14,170 bases of DNA from Rodentolepis nana (GCA_900617975.1 UZAE01013448.1:8256-22425); one strand, 5' to 3'; numbered from the stretch's first letter, positions 1-10,115 are shown. Numbers and translations: made by a program. The notes: generated by a model from the sequence alone, not told the origin.

Positions 1-2790
1 TACCAATTATATACGACAAGTTATGTATGAATATTTTCAAGCATTTTATAAATAAATAATCTATTCGGGATGGAAAAATTATCATTTGTGATGAGCAAAT
101 TTGAGTAATAAATTATGGAATTAATATTATTTACAAAATACGCTAAGAACTGGTTTAATTCCATAAGTATTAGTTAGCAATGAATTCCTATTCTAGTCCT
201 TTATTTCGAAATAAAATTTGATTTTAATTCTGAGAACAAGTATTATTTCAGTTGGGGACACAAAGGAATTAGTTTAGAGAAAAGAACAGAACCCATATTC
301 AGATGATGTGCTTTTCATTGAACTTATTATATTCTATTCTAATTTTCGAAATGGATTCTGATACACAATTTCGATTTTTATTTGACCCATTGATTAGTCA
401 AAACAGTAGGCATCTTTCAAAACGATTTTAAAATAGGATTCCAACACTTTAGAAACCTTTTATTAGAAATTTGCAATGTTGGAAAAAGCTAATATACTTT
501 GTTTCGCTTTCCGAATTTAATTGGAATGAAGGCAATTTTATGCTAATAAAATTAGAGCTGAAGCAACGTGGGCAACCATGCCAGAAACCATGGATCATAT
601 CATGAAAACTAAACCTGGAAACATTTGAAATTTAAATAGATAATTTAATATTCGAAGCTTTCTAAATCATTTAGAAGTCTGGATTTCCGGAGTCACTTAA
701 AAACAGCTGTTGAGCCAGTCTACATGTTCGTATTTTCTAATAATACAACAATAAATAATAAATAAATAATAATAAAACGCCACGCTGTTATGAAAGCCAC
801 AAGAGATAAACAAAAAACAAATTTTCTTTAAAGCATTTTTAATAAGGTTTCATTTAATTAACGGTATCTAACGTTCATGCGAAAGAACAGCGTAAATGAC
901 TGAAATCTTGAATTTTAAAACATTAAAAATTTTGACTTGATTTAATTATCCAATACACAGCGCAAATTGCGAATCCCATAAATCCCATCTACAGTGGTAA
1001 ATAAATTATTTATTTAATTATTTTATTTTGGATTCACTTAAATAAATCACAAGCATTTTTGAAAAGTATGAATCAGTTTATCGGTTCTTTGACTGGTCTA
1101 GGTAAAGCCATCTCGCTAAGTCACAATACGGATTAATTATTGATGGGTTTTAATAATCATTTTTCAAGCAGTGTAGGCCATGGAATAAAATGGGCTTTGA
1201 CTGGGAAAAATACTCCCAAATCCTTATTTCGGTTAAGAGTGACAACAAATAGGTGTTATCCTCAATGTTTATATTACATGAATATCCTTTATTTTAAGTC
1301 AAAATTCAATTCCTTTGTTCTTAATCACACCTTTTTGGAGGGAGTGAGAATGCAATGAAGTGGCAAACTATTTTGTCATAAAGTAATCAGCACTAAATAA
1401 CATCTGAACGCCTAAATAATGGTCTTTAGCAAAAAATTATGCGAGGCAACGAGCCTGCAATTAAGCACACGAACAATTATTGAAATTTAAAGAATAATAA
1501 ACAGATAATTTTCAAGTTAACTGCTTTTGCTTACTAATTTTATCAACGAATTGTTGTACCAGTTTTGAATGGAAATTTTACGCATTATGACCAACTTTAA
1601 TCAGTAATACGGGTTAACTTCGGTAAATAGTTTTTATTCTTCCCCAAAAATCTAACGACAGTATTTCTTGAACCTTTTACAATCAAACTAAAAAATTACA
1701 GGTAAATATATAGAACGCAGCTTCCAAAAATGACAATTACGATTAAGTTGCAAACTTGTGGATATTTTTGAATGAATTGAATGAAGTTTATAAAGGTCAA
1801 ATTCACGGAGATTTTGAGTGACTTTAAGCTGTTTTGCTTTTAATTTTCATTCAATTATCTTTTAAATTTGCACAAATATGAAGCTGTTTTTAGGTATTTA
1901 AACAAATAAGTTAATGCTCTCAAATATTTAGAGCCTACAAGATTCCTAATGCAAATATTAGGTGAAATCTTTGTTTTTTAAGCTTCTTTTGTGGTTGAAT
2001 TTTACTTTAAAAGCCAGCATATTTAATTTTCTATTAGAAAATTTTAGTTTTAATAATGTGTTGTTTACCTGAAATCTTTTCTGAGTAAAAAATGTCCATG
2101 CAGATTAAGAGCTGTGTTAAGGTTCCTTGAAATGGGTTGAATAAAGTAACCTTGAATAATCTGTCTTTATAGGTAAATCACATTTGATTCCATATCCTTG
2201 CAAATTATCACATTACCAGATATCAAGAGATAATCGATTTCACACATCATTCAGAAAAGACTTTTTATCATAAATCGATATTTTATTGTAAGCAAAACAA
2301 GATTCCATATTAAAATGAAAATTCTAATCTTGGATGATTAAGTAATCTGAATCTTGTCTTCCCTGCTTTAAGAAGGAAATTTAATTCGATTTTAAAGAAG
2401 TATATTTAAACAATATAATTCTGACAATTAAAGCGAATCAAGTTGTAGTACATGACGTAAATTCGACTAGTTTTTTTGGCAAAACCTACACATCACCATT
2501 TCTCAAAGTCTCGAAATACTCACTCTAATGGGAATAAATTCGTGGTATCTAATTTACGAAGCATTCATTTAATTAAGCATTTGCCAATAATTTACTTAGC
2601 GATTCCAATTAATTTTTTGCAATTATATTGGTTGAGATTAGGTAAATAATTGCGACTTCATTCCACCTATTAGAAATAATAATTAAATTTGTAATGTAAT
2701 CAATGGAACTAAAATGATAAAAATTTGAAGGCAAAAAAGCTTGTTGAGGCAAAATTTTAAAAGGTCGATTTTGATGTTTTTAAATGATTT
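1..2790. other. AT-rich stretch without recognisable genes
   Basis: No frame here gives a convincing protein. The longest open frame (1140-1358, plus, 72 codons from TTG) has no motif I recognise. An A/T simple-sequence tract of mixed AATA and ATA units lies at 750-776. It could be the tail of a very old retroelement, but the sequence before it does not resemble the SINE family found later in the window. Intergenic or intronic DNA is the simplest reading. Confidence 0.6.
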
Positions 2791-2882
2791 AAATTGGGAG
2801 AAATACACTAAGACTTTTTTTAGTGACAGTTACATATTAGCTTTATTTTAATATGTCTTTTTCAATTAAATTTTCCCAATTT
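2791..2882. other. Potential three-way-junction stem-loop structure
   Basis: Nested inverted repeats are visible. An outer stem pairs 2791-2802 with 2871-2882 (12 pairs, one of them G-T, with a GGGA/TCCC core). Inside it are two independent hairpins: CACTAA (2806-2811) with TTAGTG (2820-2825), and ACATATTA (2832-2839) with TAATATGT (2849-2856). All three stems can form together. Nothing shows transcription, and the stems are mostly A-T pairs, so chance in an AT-rich background remains possible. Confidence 0.3.
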
Positions 2883-3818
2883 TAGGTTTGATGCGTTTTT
2901 AGCCTCTCTGGGAAAACGAGAAAGGAATTCTGTGTAATTTTACTCAATGCGTTTGATTAGCATTATATTATTGACTTTTATGATAATAATGCTGTAGCGT
3001 GAAATACTTATTAAAACTCGGCATTTAATGTAATTCCACGAAATTATTGCTTAGCTCTGATTTATCAGGTTGATGGGAGCCTCCCATTCTATAATTCCTT
3101 CTTTAATGACTAAACATTCTGTTCAATTGGTGTTCATCGATACGCATAAATTCAAAACCACATACCTAGCAGGCGTGCGTTTTAAATGTGAAAGAAATTT
3201 TGCCCGAATTCTTATTTCCTTTGACCTATTTGATTCAAAGACCAAATTTTCTCCATTCACACTCGATCATCGATCCGATGCAGTTGTGTGGGAGTTATAT
3301 CATCTAATTTTGGTTTATACTATCTTCCTATGCCAAGCAGTAGATGTTTAAGCAGATATTTAGAAAAACTATTAATTGAATGGTAAGTAATGGAAGGACA
3401 AATCTTTATGAAGTAAAATGCCTAATTCCACCTCCCTAGATCTATATGTAAAATCCCTTGAGTCCAGATAATGAACATGGATTGTAAATAGGCACATATA
3501 TTTATTCTTCAAACGCATTGGTCTCTGTGAACACAACATCGTGAAAGTTGATATGTTGGACAGGTAGCCAGTTCTTGACTACAGCCTATTGAAACATATG
3601 ACGCATCGTGCAATTATGCAACTTGGCATTGACGAAAACATGTAATAATGAATTTTTCACTAGTAAAATTGAACTTCGGCATTTTGTGTGACTCCTATAT
3701 ACAATCATAATTTTGGCGGCAGTAAAAGTATTGATGCAAATAATTATCTATGAATTGGATTCAATCAGCATTTATGAAAGATAAAAATCAATAGTTTGAA
3801 GTTTCTCCTCCTTAAATT
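2883..3818. other. Non-coding stretch with one unassigned open frame
   Basis: The only sizeable open frame is 3070-3351 plus (the first ATG is at 3073, about 92 codons). It has no motif I recognise, a weak start context (T at -3), and competing open frames on the opposite strand. I do not call it a gene. The rest is AT-rich sequence with no feature that I can assign. Confidence 0.5.
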
Positions 3819-4148
3819 GGTGTACGATCGACTTACCTCCACGTGGTCCACTCTGGACAACATATACTCATACGGAAAAGGTCTATTAACCCGCGGTTGA
3901 CTTCTCACTCCAAACTACCATAACCCCCCACTGTATGTCATATTCGACAACTTTCACAGTACTTACCATACCTTTTCTCTGCCTTCGTGTCTATTGTCTG
4001 TCTTCTTTACATCTGTAAATCCTTATTCTGTCCCTCCTCTTGGCTTTTTTGTCACGTTAATGTTTCTCCTCCGCTCTGTGAAGCCCGAAGTCCGATAAAG
4101 GTCAAATGATTATTATCAAAACGCCTGCCATTTGAAATAAACAAATAA
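3819..4148 (+). mobile_element. SINE-like retroelement, copy A (forward)
   Basis: This copy is full length in the orientation with the A-rich tail at the 3' end. It begins GGTGTACGATCGACTTACC, a diverged form of the family head GGTGTGCGATAGACTTACC. It runs through the pyrimidine-rich body (…GTCTGTCTTC…) and the GAAGCCCGAAGTC block, and ends CGCCTGCCATTTGAAATAAA followed by a short A/T tail. It carries several substitutions relative to the other copies, so it is an older insertion. I could not find a convincing target-site duplication. It lies head-to-tail with copy B, about 130 bp upstream. Confidence 0.8.
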
Positions 4149-4271
4149 TTACTCATTTGGGAATATTTGGTAAGTGGTTTAGGCAGAATTTCAAAGGCGA
4201 CTTTATTGCTTGAGCAAGATGAAAGAGGTGGAGGGAGAGGAATCTTTTGGCGGACCTCGGAGTCATCTCAC

Positions 4272-4280
4272 TTTACTTAT
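4272..4280. repeat. Left target-site duplication of SINE copy B
   Basis: TTTACTTAT occurs just before the element and again at 4586-4594 just after its A/T tail. The match is nine bases and then decays. It is short, so it is a probable rather than certain target-site duplication. Confidence 0.5.
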
Positions 4281-4585
4281 AGAAGTGCGCGATAGACTTA
4301 CCTCCACTTAGTGCGCCCTGGTCAACATCTATAAACCGGAAGTCGACTTCTGACTTCAAAATACCATTACCCTGCTGTATGTCATATTCGACCACTTCCG
4401 CAGAACTCTCCGTACCATTTTCTCTGCCTTTCTGTCTGTCCCTTTTACATCTGTGAATCCGTCTTCAGTTCCCTCTTGACTTTTTGTGACTTTAATGTCC
4501 CTCACCTCTGTTAAGCCTGAAGCCAACTAAAGGGATAATTACATCTAACATAACTCCAGCCATTTGATAGAAATAAATATAATTA
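4281..4585 (+). mobile_element. SINE-like retroelement, copy B (forward)
   Basis: Family member starting near GTGCGCGATAGACTTACC (4285) and ending GCCATTTGATAGAAATAAAT. The head is damaged: the GTATAC/AAAAAGTCTAT part present in the other copies is deleted, leaving CTATAAACCGGAAGTCGAC. The body (…CTGTCTGTCCC…, …GACTTTAATGTCCC…) and the GAAGCCAACTAAAG block are preserved. It is flanked by a probable 9-bp repeat at 4272-4280 and 4586-4594. Confidence 0.8.
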
Positions 4586-4594
4586 TTTACTTAT
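4586..4594. repeat. Right target-site duplication of SINE copy B
   Basis: TTTACTTAT, repeating 4272-4280 on the far side of the element. Confidence 0.5.
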
Positions 4595-4761
4595 GTATTC
4601 AAAACCACTTTGTGGAAATTGAAAGTGATTGAATAATTGAATTTTATTGTCACTGGAACAGCTCTCAAAATGCAAGGGTTTTACTGAAGGATGACTCAAG
4701 GTGAGCTTCAAAAATTATTACCTAGGTCTTCACAAAATCCCGGAGCCTAAGTTTCTAAAAC

Positions 4762-5153
4762 TCATAGTGGAACTTGAAGTGCTTGGCCCTGCGTCAATCC
4801 AAAACTGTTGCCAAGCTCACCGTAGTACTTTAGGCGCTTAATCCGGAGGTAACCTCAAGTTCCCTTTGAAAACCATCCTGTGTCCTCAGGTGGTCTATTG
4901 CACTTAACGGGACAAGCCACTTAAATGATACTTGAGTGATCGTTGTCAGGATTCTGCTAATGCTACTTATGGAACTGATTAAAACATCCTTCATACATGC
5001 ACATGCTTTTCGTTTATCTACTAATGCGATCCCTCTTTCACCTCTCGTTTCCGTTCTAAACTCACCCAGTTCTCTACAACTCAAACGCATTTTAACCGCT
5101 TTTGTCTCAATAGTACTGTCGGTATAATGCTTGCAATAATTTAATATGACCAC
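4762..5153 (-). pseudogene. Coding-like fragment, possibly decayed LRR protein
   Basis: The minus strand is open for 107 codons from a GTG at 5153 to a stop at 4830, with no ATG at the beginning. Near the stop, the frame shifted by one base continues the pattern of leucines and charged residues (…RELEVTSGL joined in register to RIKRLKYYGELGNSFG) before a stop at 4762. A further short piece, KLRLRDFVKT, lies just beyond. The L-x-x-L-x-L spacing resembles leucine-rich repeats. I do not recognise a specific protein, and the opposite strand also has a 63-codon frame (4936-5127), so this could be chance. It is considered only because similar minus-strand fragments lie upstream at 6649-6428 and 9370-9182. 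Confidence 0.2.
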
Positions 5154-5577
5154 CGGTAATTGCTTATAAGTGCATTTTTGGAGCTGAGTCGAAATATTTC
5201 AATGTGAAACTAATTTCGGCATAATTGATTTCATTAAATTATATAAGTGACTTTGATACTGACACGATAATACCCATCAAGGAGTTGAAGGAACAAATGC
5301 GAGCTCTTTCATATGAAAAATATTACAAAATAAAGACTTCTTCGGATTTATTAGTAGTCATTGCTAATGTCTTGGATTTTGCATAATTTATAATAGATAT
5401 TTTTCTTCAAGTAATTTCTTCAATTGTGGCTAATGAACTTGTTCGTTCCCTCCCAAACGAAACATGTAAATACAAGATGGACGATTTTTTGGTTATGCAA
5501 ACTTTTTTGTTTTTCATTTGCTTCATTTCAGTATTCTGCAAGGTGCAAAGTAAATTTAGAGGGATAATTTTTGCTAA
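5154..5577. other. AT-rich spacer
   Basis: No supported feature. A plus-strand open frame that starts here at 5426 runs into SINE copy C and takes its second half from that element, so it is not treated as a gene. Confidence 0.5.
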
Positions 5578-5590
5578 ATCTCGTTATTAT
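5578..5590. repeat. Left target-site duplication of SINE copy C
   Basis: ATCTCGTTATTAT, matched by ATCTCGCTATTAT at 5918-5930 with one transition in 13 bases. The pair brackets the element exactly at its tail and its head. Confidence 0.85.
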
Positions 5591-5917
5591 TCATTTATTT
5601 ATTTATTTAAAATGGCAGGCTTTATGATACTTATAATTAGCCCATTAGCTGACTTCGGGCTCCACAGAGGGGAGGAAAAACAAAGTGAGAAGAATTCGAG
5701 AGGGGGAACAGAAAGTGATGTAAGGATGTAAAAGAGATTGACAGACACAAAGGCAGAGAAAAAGTAAGATGAGGATTGTGGAAGTGGTAGAACATGACAT
5801 ACATTGGGGTCATGGTAGTTTGAAGTCAGAAGTCAACTGACGGTTTATAGACTTTTTGACGTATGTGTATACGTTGCCCAGGGTGCACCACGTGGAGGTA
5901 AGTCTATCGCACACCCC
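5591..5917 (-). mobile_element. SINE-like retroelement, copy C (reverse)
   Basis: This 327-bp element is bounded by a 13-bp target-site duplication. Read on the minus strand, it starts GGGGTGTGCGATAGACTTAC. It contains the palindromic head (CCACGTGG overlapping GGTGCACC, then GTATAC) and the GTTGACTTCTGACTTC block. The body is pyrimidine-rich, and it ends in CCATTTT followed by an (AAAT)n tail of about four units. Long direct repeats, a fixed 5' end and a simple-repeat tail indicate LINE-mediated retrotransposition. There are no terminal inverted repeats, which argues against a MITE. The head has a weak A-box-like string (TGGTGCACCCTGG), but I see no convincing B box, so a tRNA origin is unproven. 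Confidence 0.88.
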
Positions 5918-5930
5918 ATCTCGCTATTAT
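5918..5930. repeat. Right target-site duplication of SINE copy C
   Basis: ATCTCGCTATTAT, repeating 5578-5590 with one mismatch. Confidence 0.85.
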
Positions 5931-6427
5931 CGAATTCTCGTTAAATTGGGTTCATAAATGTAGGCTTGTCTTCTCTTTCAATTATATTTTCATAAGTATT
6001 ATTAAGTTAGAACCGTAGCAGTTGATATTTCCTCACGTGGTTTAAGGTAAGTTAGGAATGAAATAAAAATAATTATGGCAAATTAATATTTACTAGAATT
6101 TAATCCAGTGCAAGTATTCGTTGAATGAAAATATTGTAGTTTTCATTTGTCATTTATGAGGAAAATTCAGATTTAATACTGGGGATTTTATGACGAGTGG
6201 TATTTTAATTGGCATTTATTAATTCAATGCTAATTCTGTCTTTCATGAATAGTGAATTTGAGGCACATTGAAACAAAAACATCCATTTTTTTCAGATACT
6301 TATAAAGGCGAATAGCAAAAACTCATTAAAGCCTGTATATATATTTATTGCCTCTACATAGGTTTCTCAAAGAAACTACGCGAAGTTGTTAACAGCAAAT
6401 TCGTTCACTTGAATAAGTTGAAATATA

Positions 6428-6649
6428 TCACAGGTCTCTTTTGCACGAAAACGTATGCAACACTTTGGAACCTAGTTTCAAGTCGCTCAAGTTGAAGAAC
6501 TCACGGAAAGAGGTCAAGGGGTTGTGGGTCAACAGTCGTAATCTGTCCAAATTTTGCCTCAACTTTATGGAATATGAAAGGTATTGACCACCAAAGTCAT
6601 TGCCTCTATAGAAAGTTAGAGCAGGTGGCAAACACTCAATTTTTAAGCT
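6428..6649 (-). pseudogene. LRR-like protein fragment (minus strand)
   Basis: An open frame of 73 codons without an ATG lies between in-frame stops. Its middle and end have leucine-rich-repeat spacing: NLDRLRLLTHNPLTSF followed about 20 residues later by FFNLSDLKLGSKVLHTF, an L-x-x-L-x-L pattern repeated once. In another frame just upstream, LRKMKQVYILCLKLKN continues the style before a frameshift. After the stop at 6428 the other frames give only short broken pieces. No initiator, stops at both ends and frame changes point to a decayed gene or exon remnant. The opposite strand also has moderately long open frames here, so the coding interpretation is tentative. It lies downstream of an F-box motif on the same strand (9370-9182). 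Confidence 0.33.
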
Positions 6650-6966
6650 TCAAACACAAAATATAAACTTGTTTCATTTTCCTTAGTTTGTGATTACTCA
6701 AAAATCACAAGTTAGTGGGTTGAGAATAAACAATTTCCCCTCTCTACCCCAAAACTAAGCATGATGTTTTCAAGAGATTTGCAAAAAAAGACCAGTTAAT
6801 CTTGTTACTTACGTGTCCAACGCCTATGTACAATTATAATTTTACAAATATCGCAAAAACAAGCAAAGTGGAAGTAGTCGAAAACTACGAATTTTCCTAA
6901 TTCAACGTTCTTCAGGCATAGAGTGATCAATATTTAACTTAATTTGGACTTTTCATAGAACTTTTC

Positions 6967-7494
6967 TCAGGGTAAAGCTTTTAGGAGTCAAGTTACTCTC
7001 CTTCCAAAAGTATGGCAAATTAATTCAAAGATCGAAGTAGAAGATATGCTCTTATGAACGTGTGTCATACCTTGGTAGAGTACAGATGCTATCTCCAACG
7101 ACTCTCTAACTTTGGCTTGAAGTTGGAAGATCCTGAATTTTTATTCCCCTTCATATTTTAAATTAACGGAAATGGCAAAGTGTAATTCGGATAATTTATC
7201 CATGTTATAACTGAAAAGTCGTGTCGATACTCATTAAGGACGCTTAGCCTATAGGATTACGTTAAGGTAAAATTCCCAACCAAAATGCGTATTATGCCGA
7301 TAAATGTATTCATCAATTAATTTATTGAAAAGCAATTAGAGTGGAGCATTAGGATTACATCCCTTAAACATGAAGACTTCGCCTTGTACTCTCATGTAGG
7401 GAAAAAGGGCCTTGAGGTTTTAAAGTTTCGAATTTGCATTTAATGTCTGATTTTGAGGGAGAAGATTCGTGACCATTTTCATCTTCTTAAAGAC
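6967..7494 (-). other. Single-frame stretch with several stops, possible decayed exon
   Basis: One minus-strand frame can be followed for 175 codons with seven internal stops. It contains leucine-rich pieces such as FKKMKMVTNLL, NLKALFPYMRVQGEV and MDKLSELHFAISVNLKYEG. About a dozen stops would be expected by chance at this base composition, so the deficit is weak. The plus strand also reads open here for 57 codons (7457-7627). It is listed because it lies between the F-box fragment and the clearer LRR-like fragment and in the same orientation. Confidence 0.15.
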
Positions 7495-7862
7495 TCACTT
7501 GAACAGAGACAGATCTAATTTGACTGAACTTAAAGGAAGTGAAAAATACAGGATAGTACTTTGCGATGCTGCTTATCCAATCTACACAGACGACTTATTG
7601 AGATTCATAAGAGCGAGAAGTAGGTGAAGAAGGAATTGAGACCTGAAGGTACTGTCACTAATCTGCATGAAGGAATCGCTATGGTGATTTGTGTAGCTAT
7701 TAAATAAACTCATATCTCCTTTCCCTTTTGTCATAATTCGTAATACTTTTTTTTGTAAATAAGAGACGATTCATCAGAATGATTGTCCACAGACGTCACA
7801 ATTGCTACATGCCAACAACTTGAAGAGGATAACCACATAAGGTTTAATATAACTCTTTAGGA

Positions 7863-7875
7863 GTTGAAAAGTGTT
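7863..7875. repeat. Left target-site duplication of SINE copy D (decayed)
   Basis: GTTGAAAAGTGTT, compared with GTTGAGAGGTATT at 8213-8225: 10 of 13 bases match and all three differences are transitions. Confidence 0.6.
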
Positions 7876-8212
7876 TATTTATTTATTTATATCAAACGGC
7901 AAAGGTTTTGATAGTTAACACTAGCCCTTTAGTTGACTTCAGGCTTCACAGAGAAGAGGAGGGACATCAAAGTGAAAAAAAACGTGGAGAGAGTGGGGGG
8001 TGGAGTAGAAGAGTGTTTCAAAGATGTAAAAGAGACAGACACAAAGATGGAAAAAAGGCGAGGTGAGTACTGTGGAAGTGGTCGAATATGACATACGCTT
8101 GGGTGATGGTTGTTCGAAGTGAGAAGTCAATTGTCGGTTTGTAGACTTTTTGCCACATGAGTATACGTTGGACAGGCTGTACCACATGGAGGTAAGTCTA
8201 TCGCACATCTCC
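7876..8212 (-). mobile_element. SINE-like retroelement, copy D (reverse)
   Basis: This 337-bp copy, read on the minus strand, starts AGATGTGCGATAGACTTACC and ends CCGTTTGATATAAATAAAT with an (AAAT)n tail of about four units. The head palindromes are mutated: CACGTG has become CATGTG, and the GGTGCACC site has become GGTACAGCC. The body is intact. A decayed 13-bp target-site duplication brackets it. It may interrupt the proposed minus-strand F-box/LRR remnant, between 9182 and 7494. Confidence 0.85.
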
Positions 8213-8225
8213 GTTGAGAGGTATT
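8213..8225. repeat. Right target-site duplication of SINE copy D (decayed)
   Basis: GTTGAGAGGTATT, the partner of 7863-7875. Confidence 0.6.
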
Positions 8226-9181
8226 GTATCTTATATTCTAATAATGTTCATGAGGTAGTATTGGAATATAAAAAGGGGTGAGAAAATGAATCATTTTATT
8301 GGCCATTTATTTATGTCACTTCTGCTTTTCAAACAAATTATTATCATTTTTTCAATACTCTGTCATTAATAAATAAAGATAGTTGAAAAAAACATTACTC
8401 ATTGTTAAAGGTTGACCACTTTGGCCTTTTTTGTATTCAGAGTTACTTCATTAGTTAAGGAGCTGAGATAGCTAAGGCATTATTATTTATTGATAAATTT
8501 GAATAATTAGAGACATAAATCAGGATTAGTTTGGCAGATCGGGTTTTATGAAACAGTTTGATTGGAAAATACTACTTTAATGAAGTAGAAAATAGAAATG
8601 GAGTAAGTTAAAACTTGCAACAAGTAAATTCAATAATTTTAATTAAAATTTATTTCCACGAAAATTCTTGACATTTAGTTAAAATTATATTAACAAGTTT
8701 AATTTCTTATTGTATGGTAATTTTTCGTTCATAATAAAACAAAATCGGACGAATATCTTATAATAAAACGACCTTGGAAGTTATTTTAATACCACTTATT
8801 TCGTAATAATATGGCTAAAAAGTTGATCTTCGAGTTAAATCGGGCTAAAAAATAACTATATTATAATAGAGCCTTACTTTTATAATGCTATCGAAAGAGG
8901 ACTTAGCTGCAATAGCATAAACTTTTTTTCTCTAAGATTAAATATTCTAATGGTTTTGGGCTGGAATTAAGGGAGGATTAATTTATGATGAAGAAAGTAA
9001 AGTTAATAAGAAAATGAAGAATAATGTCTTTATTTTGAAAATAATATGCAATGAACTGAAATGTCAATGAATGTCACTAACGCCCTTGAGTTAACATGAG
9101 CATTCGTAAAACCCGAGATCACAGATTCTCTCTGCCAATTGGTGAGTTCTCAGTGAGTGAATAAGCTAAAGCTGGCTTAAT
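8226..9181. other. AT-rich stretch without recognisable features
   Basis: There are no long frames, no repeats of the SINE family and no clear inverted repeats. On the minus strand, past the F-box stop, short frames such as IKPALAYSLTENSPIGREN give no recognisable domain. Confidence 0.5.
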
Positions 9182-9370
9182 TTAAATTTTCCAATAGAGC
9201 TCACGGGACATGTGTGCATTGGCACTCTTGCAGTGATCGATAAGACTTAGATGGTCAAGAAATGTCATGTAAATAGCGATGGGAAGATGGAAGAGTTTAA
9301 TGGGATACTTTCCTCTAACAGACTTGAATTTGAATTCTGGCTCTTCTGTTCTAACTTCAAAAAATCTCAA
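9182..9370 (-). pseudogene. F-box domain fragment
   Basis: The 62-codon open frame carries an F-box in residues 27-60 (about 9292-9191): FHLPIAIYMTFLDHLSLIDH followed by CKSANAHMSRELYW. The invariant spacing LP-x2-I-x4-L-x2-L-S-L-x-D matches the F-box consensus, including the final RELYW. The late V-x3-W part is altered. F-box proteins use this motif to bind Skp1 in SCF ubiquitin ligases. It is usually N-terminal and followed by substrate-binding repeats such as LRRs. The frame starts immediately after a stop, with TTG and no ATG, and stops directly after the motif. It is therefore either an internal exon (a possible acceptor is the AG at …GTTAGAACAG) or, more likely, a pseudogene. LRR-like fragments follow on the same strand at lower coordinates. 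Confidence 0.5.
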
Positions 9371-9645
9371 CTATCTTTTTCGTATATATTAGGGTTAAAG
9401 AATGAAACAATCTGCAAGTAGCGATATTTCTTAAAAGTAAAGTGATCTTATTGGTAATAGTGTGTAGTGAGGGAGATGGGGGGGGGGAATTTTTCCCATT
9501 CGTGCGTTTAAATAGCTAGTCACTGTCGACCTAATAGAGAAGAGCAATTTTCATCAGGATTGAGTTCTTGTCAAGTGAGAACTTACGACAGGCGTTAAGA
9601 GAGAGTGAAGCCATTCTTTCTCTGACAATATATTTTTTTGTGAAA
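9371..9645. other. Spacer with a G10 homopolymer
   Basis: A run of ten G lies at 9478-9487 in otherwise AT-rich sequence. No gene or repeat family is recognised. Confidence 0.5.
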
Positions 9646-9770
9646 GATTTGTATCGTAAAGATATAGTTTCACTTGATTTCAATCAAAATAAGTCATGAG
9701 CGAGTGTTTTTCTAATTGCTACATAGGATTTATGTCACCTTTTTGGTTAGCGTCTCTCTAATTGTCCGTC

Positions 9771-9783
9771 TTCCTGAAAATAT
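9771..9783. repeat. Left target-site duplication of SINE copy E
   Basis: TTCCTGAAAATAT, identical to 10103-10115 on the other side of the element. Confidence 0.88.
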
Positions 9784-10102
9784 TCATTTCATATGGCAGG
9801 CGTTGTGATAGGTGTCATCAGCCCTTTAGTTGACTTCGGGCTTCACAGAAAGGAAGAGGAACATCAAAGTGGCAAAAAGTCAAGAGGGGGACAGAATAAT
9901 GATCCACAGACGTAAAAGAGACAGACGGACACAAAGGTAGAAAAAAGGTGAGGTGAGTACCGTGTTTTAGTCAAATATGAAATTCAGAGGGGTCATGGCA
10001 GTTTGAAGTCAGAAGTCAACTGCCGATATATAGACTTTTTTGCCGTATAAGTATACGTTGCCCAGGGTGCACCACGTGGAGGTAAGTCTATCGCACACCC
10101 CC
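9784..10102 (-). mobile_element. SINE-like retroelement, copy E (reverse)
   Basis: This 319-bp copy is flanked by a perfect 13-bp target-site duplication, so it is among the younger insertions. Read on the minus strand, it begins GGGGTGTGCGATAGACTTAC and has an intact head (CCACGTGG, GGTGCACC, GTATAC). It ends CGCCTGCCATATGAAATGA with almost no AAAT tail. Relative to the other copies the stretch that normally reads TGGAAGTGGTCGAATATGAC is altered here. Confidence 0.88.
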
Positions 10103-10115
10103 TTCCTGAAAATAT
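10103..10115. repeat. Right target-site duplication of SINE copy E
   Basis: TTCCTGAAAATAT, an exact partner of 9771-9783. Confidence 0.88.

Noticed and set aside
1140..1358. Plus-strand frame of 72 codons
   Set aside because: Starts from TTG then ATG, with no recognisable domain or supporting context.
3070..3351. Plus-strand frame of 93 codons, with a faint similarity of its end to that of the 1140-1358 frame
   Set aside because: The similarity is limited to scattered residues and does not hold at the nucleotide level. No domain is recognised.
3819..4585. MITE interpretation of the repeat family
   Set aside because: The element ends are not inverted repeats of each other, and the target duplications are 13-14 bp and unrelated between copies, as in retrotransposition.
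4936..5127. Plus-strand hydrophobic frame of 63 codons
   Set aside because: Opposite a longer minus-strand frame. The leucine and isoleucine content follows from the pyrimidine-rich strand, and no signal peptide or family is recognisable.
5426..5731. Plus-strand open frame of 101 codons
   Set aside because: Its second half is antisense SINE copy C, and its first half has no recognisable motif.
5846..5910. tRNA-derived pol III promoter in the SINE head
   Set aside because: TGGTGCACCCTGG resembles an A box, but no B box at suitable spacing is convincing, so tRNA ancestry is not claimed.
7939..8208. Minus-strand frame of 89 codons
   Set aside because: Lies entirely within SINE copy D.
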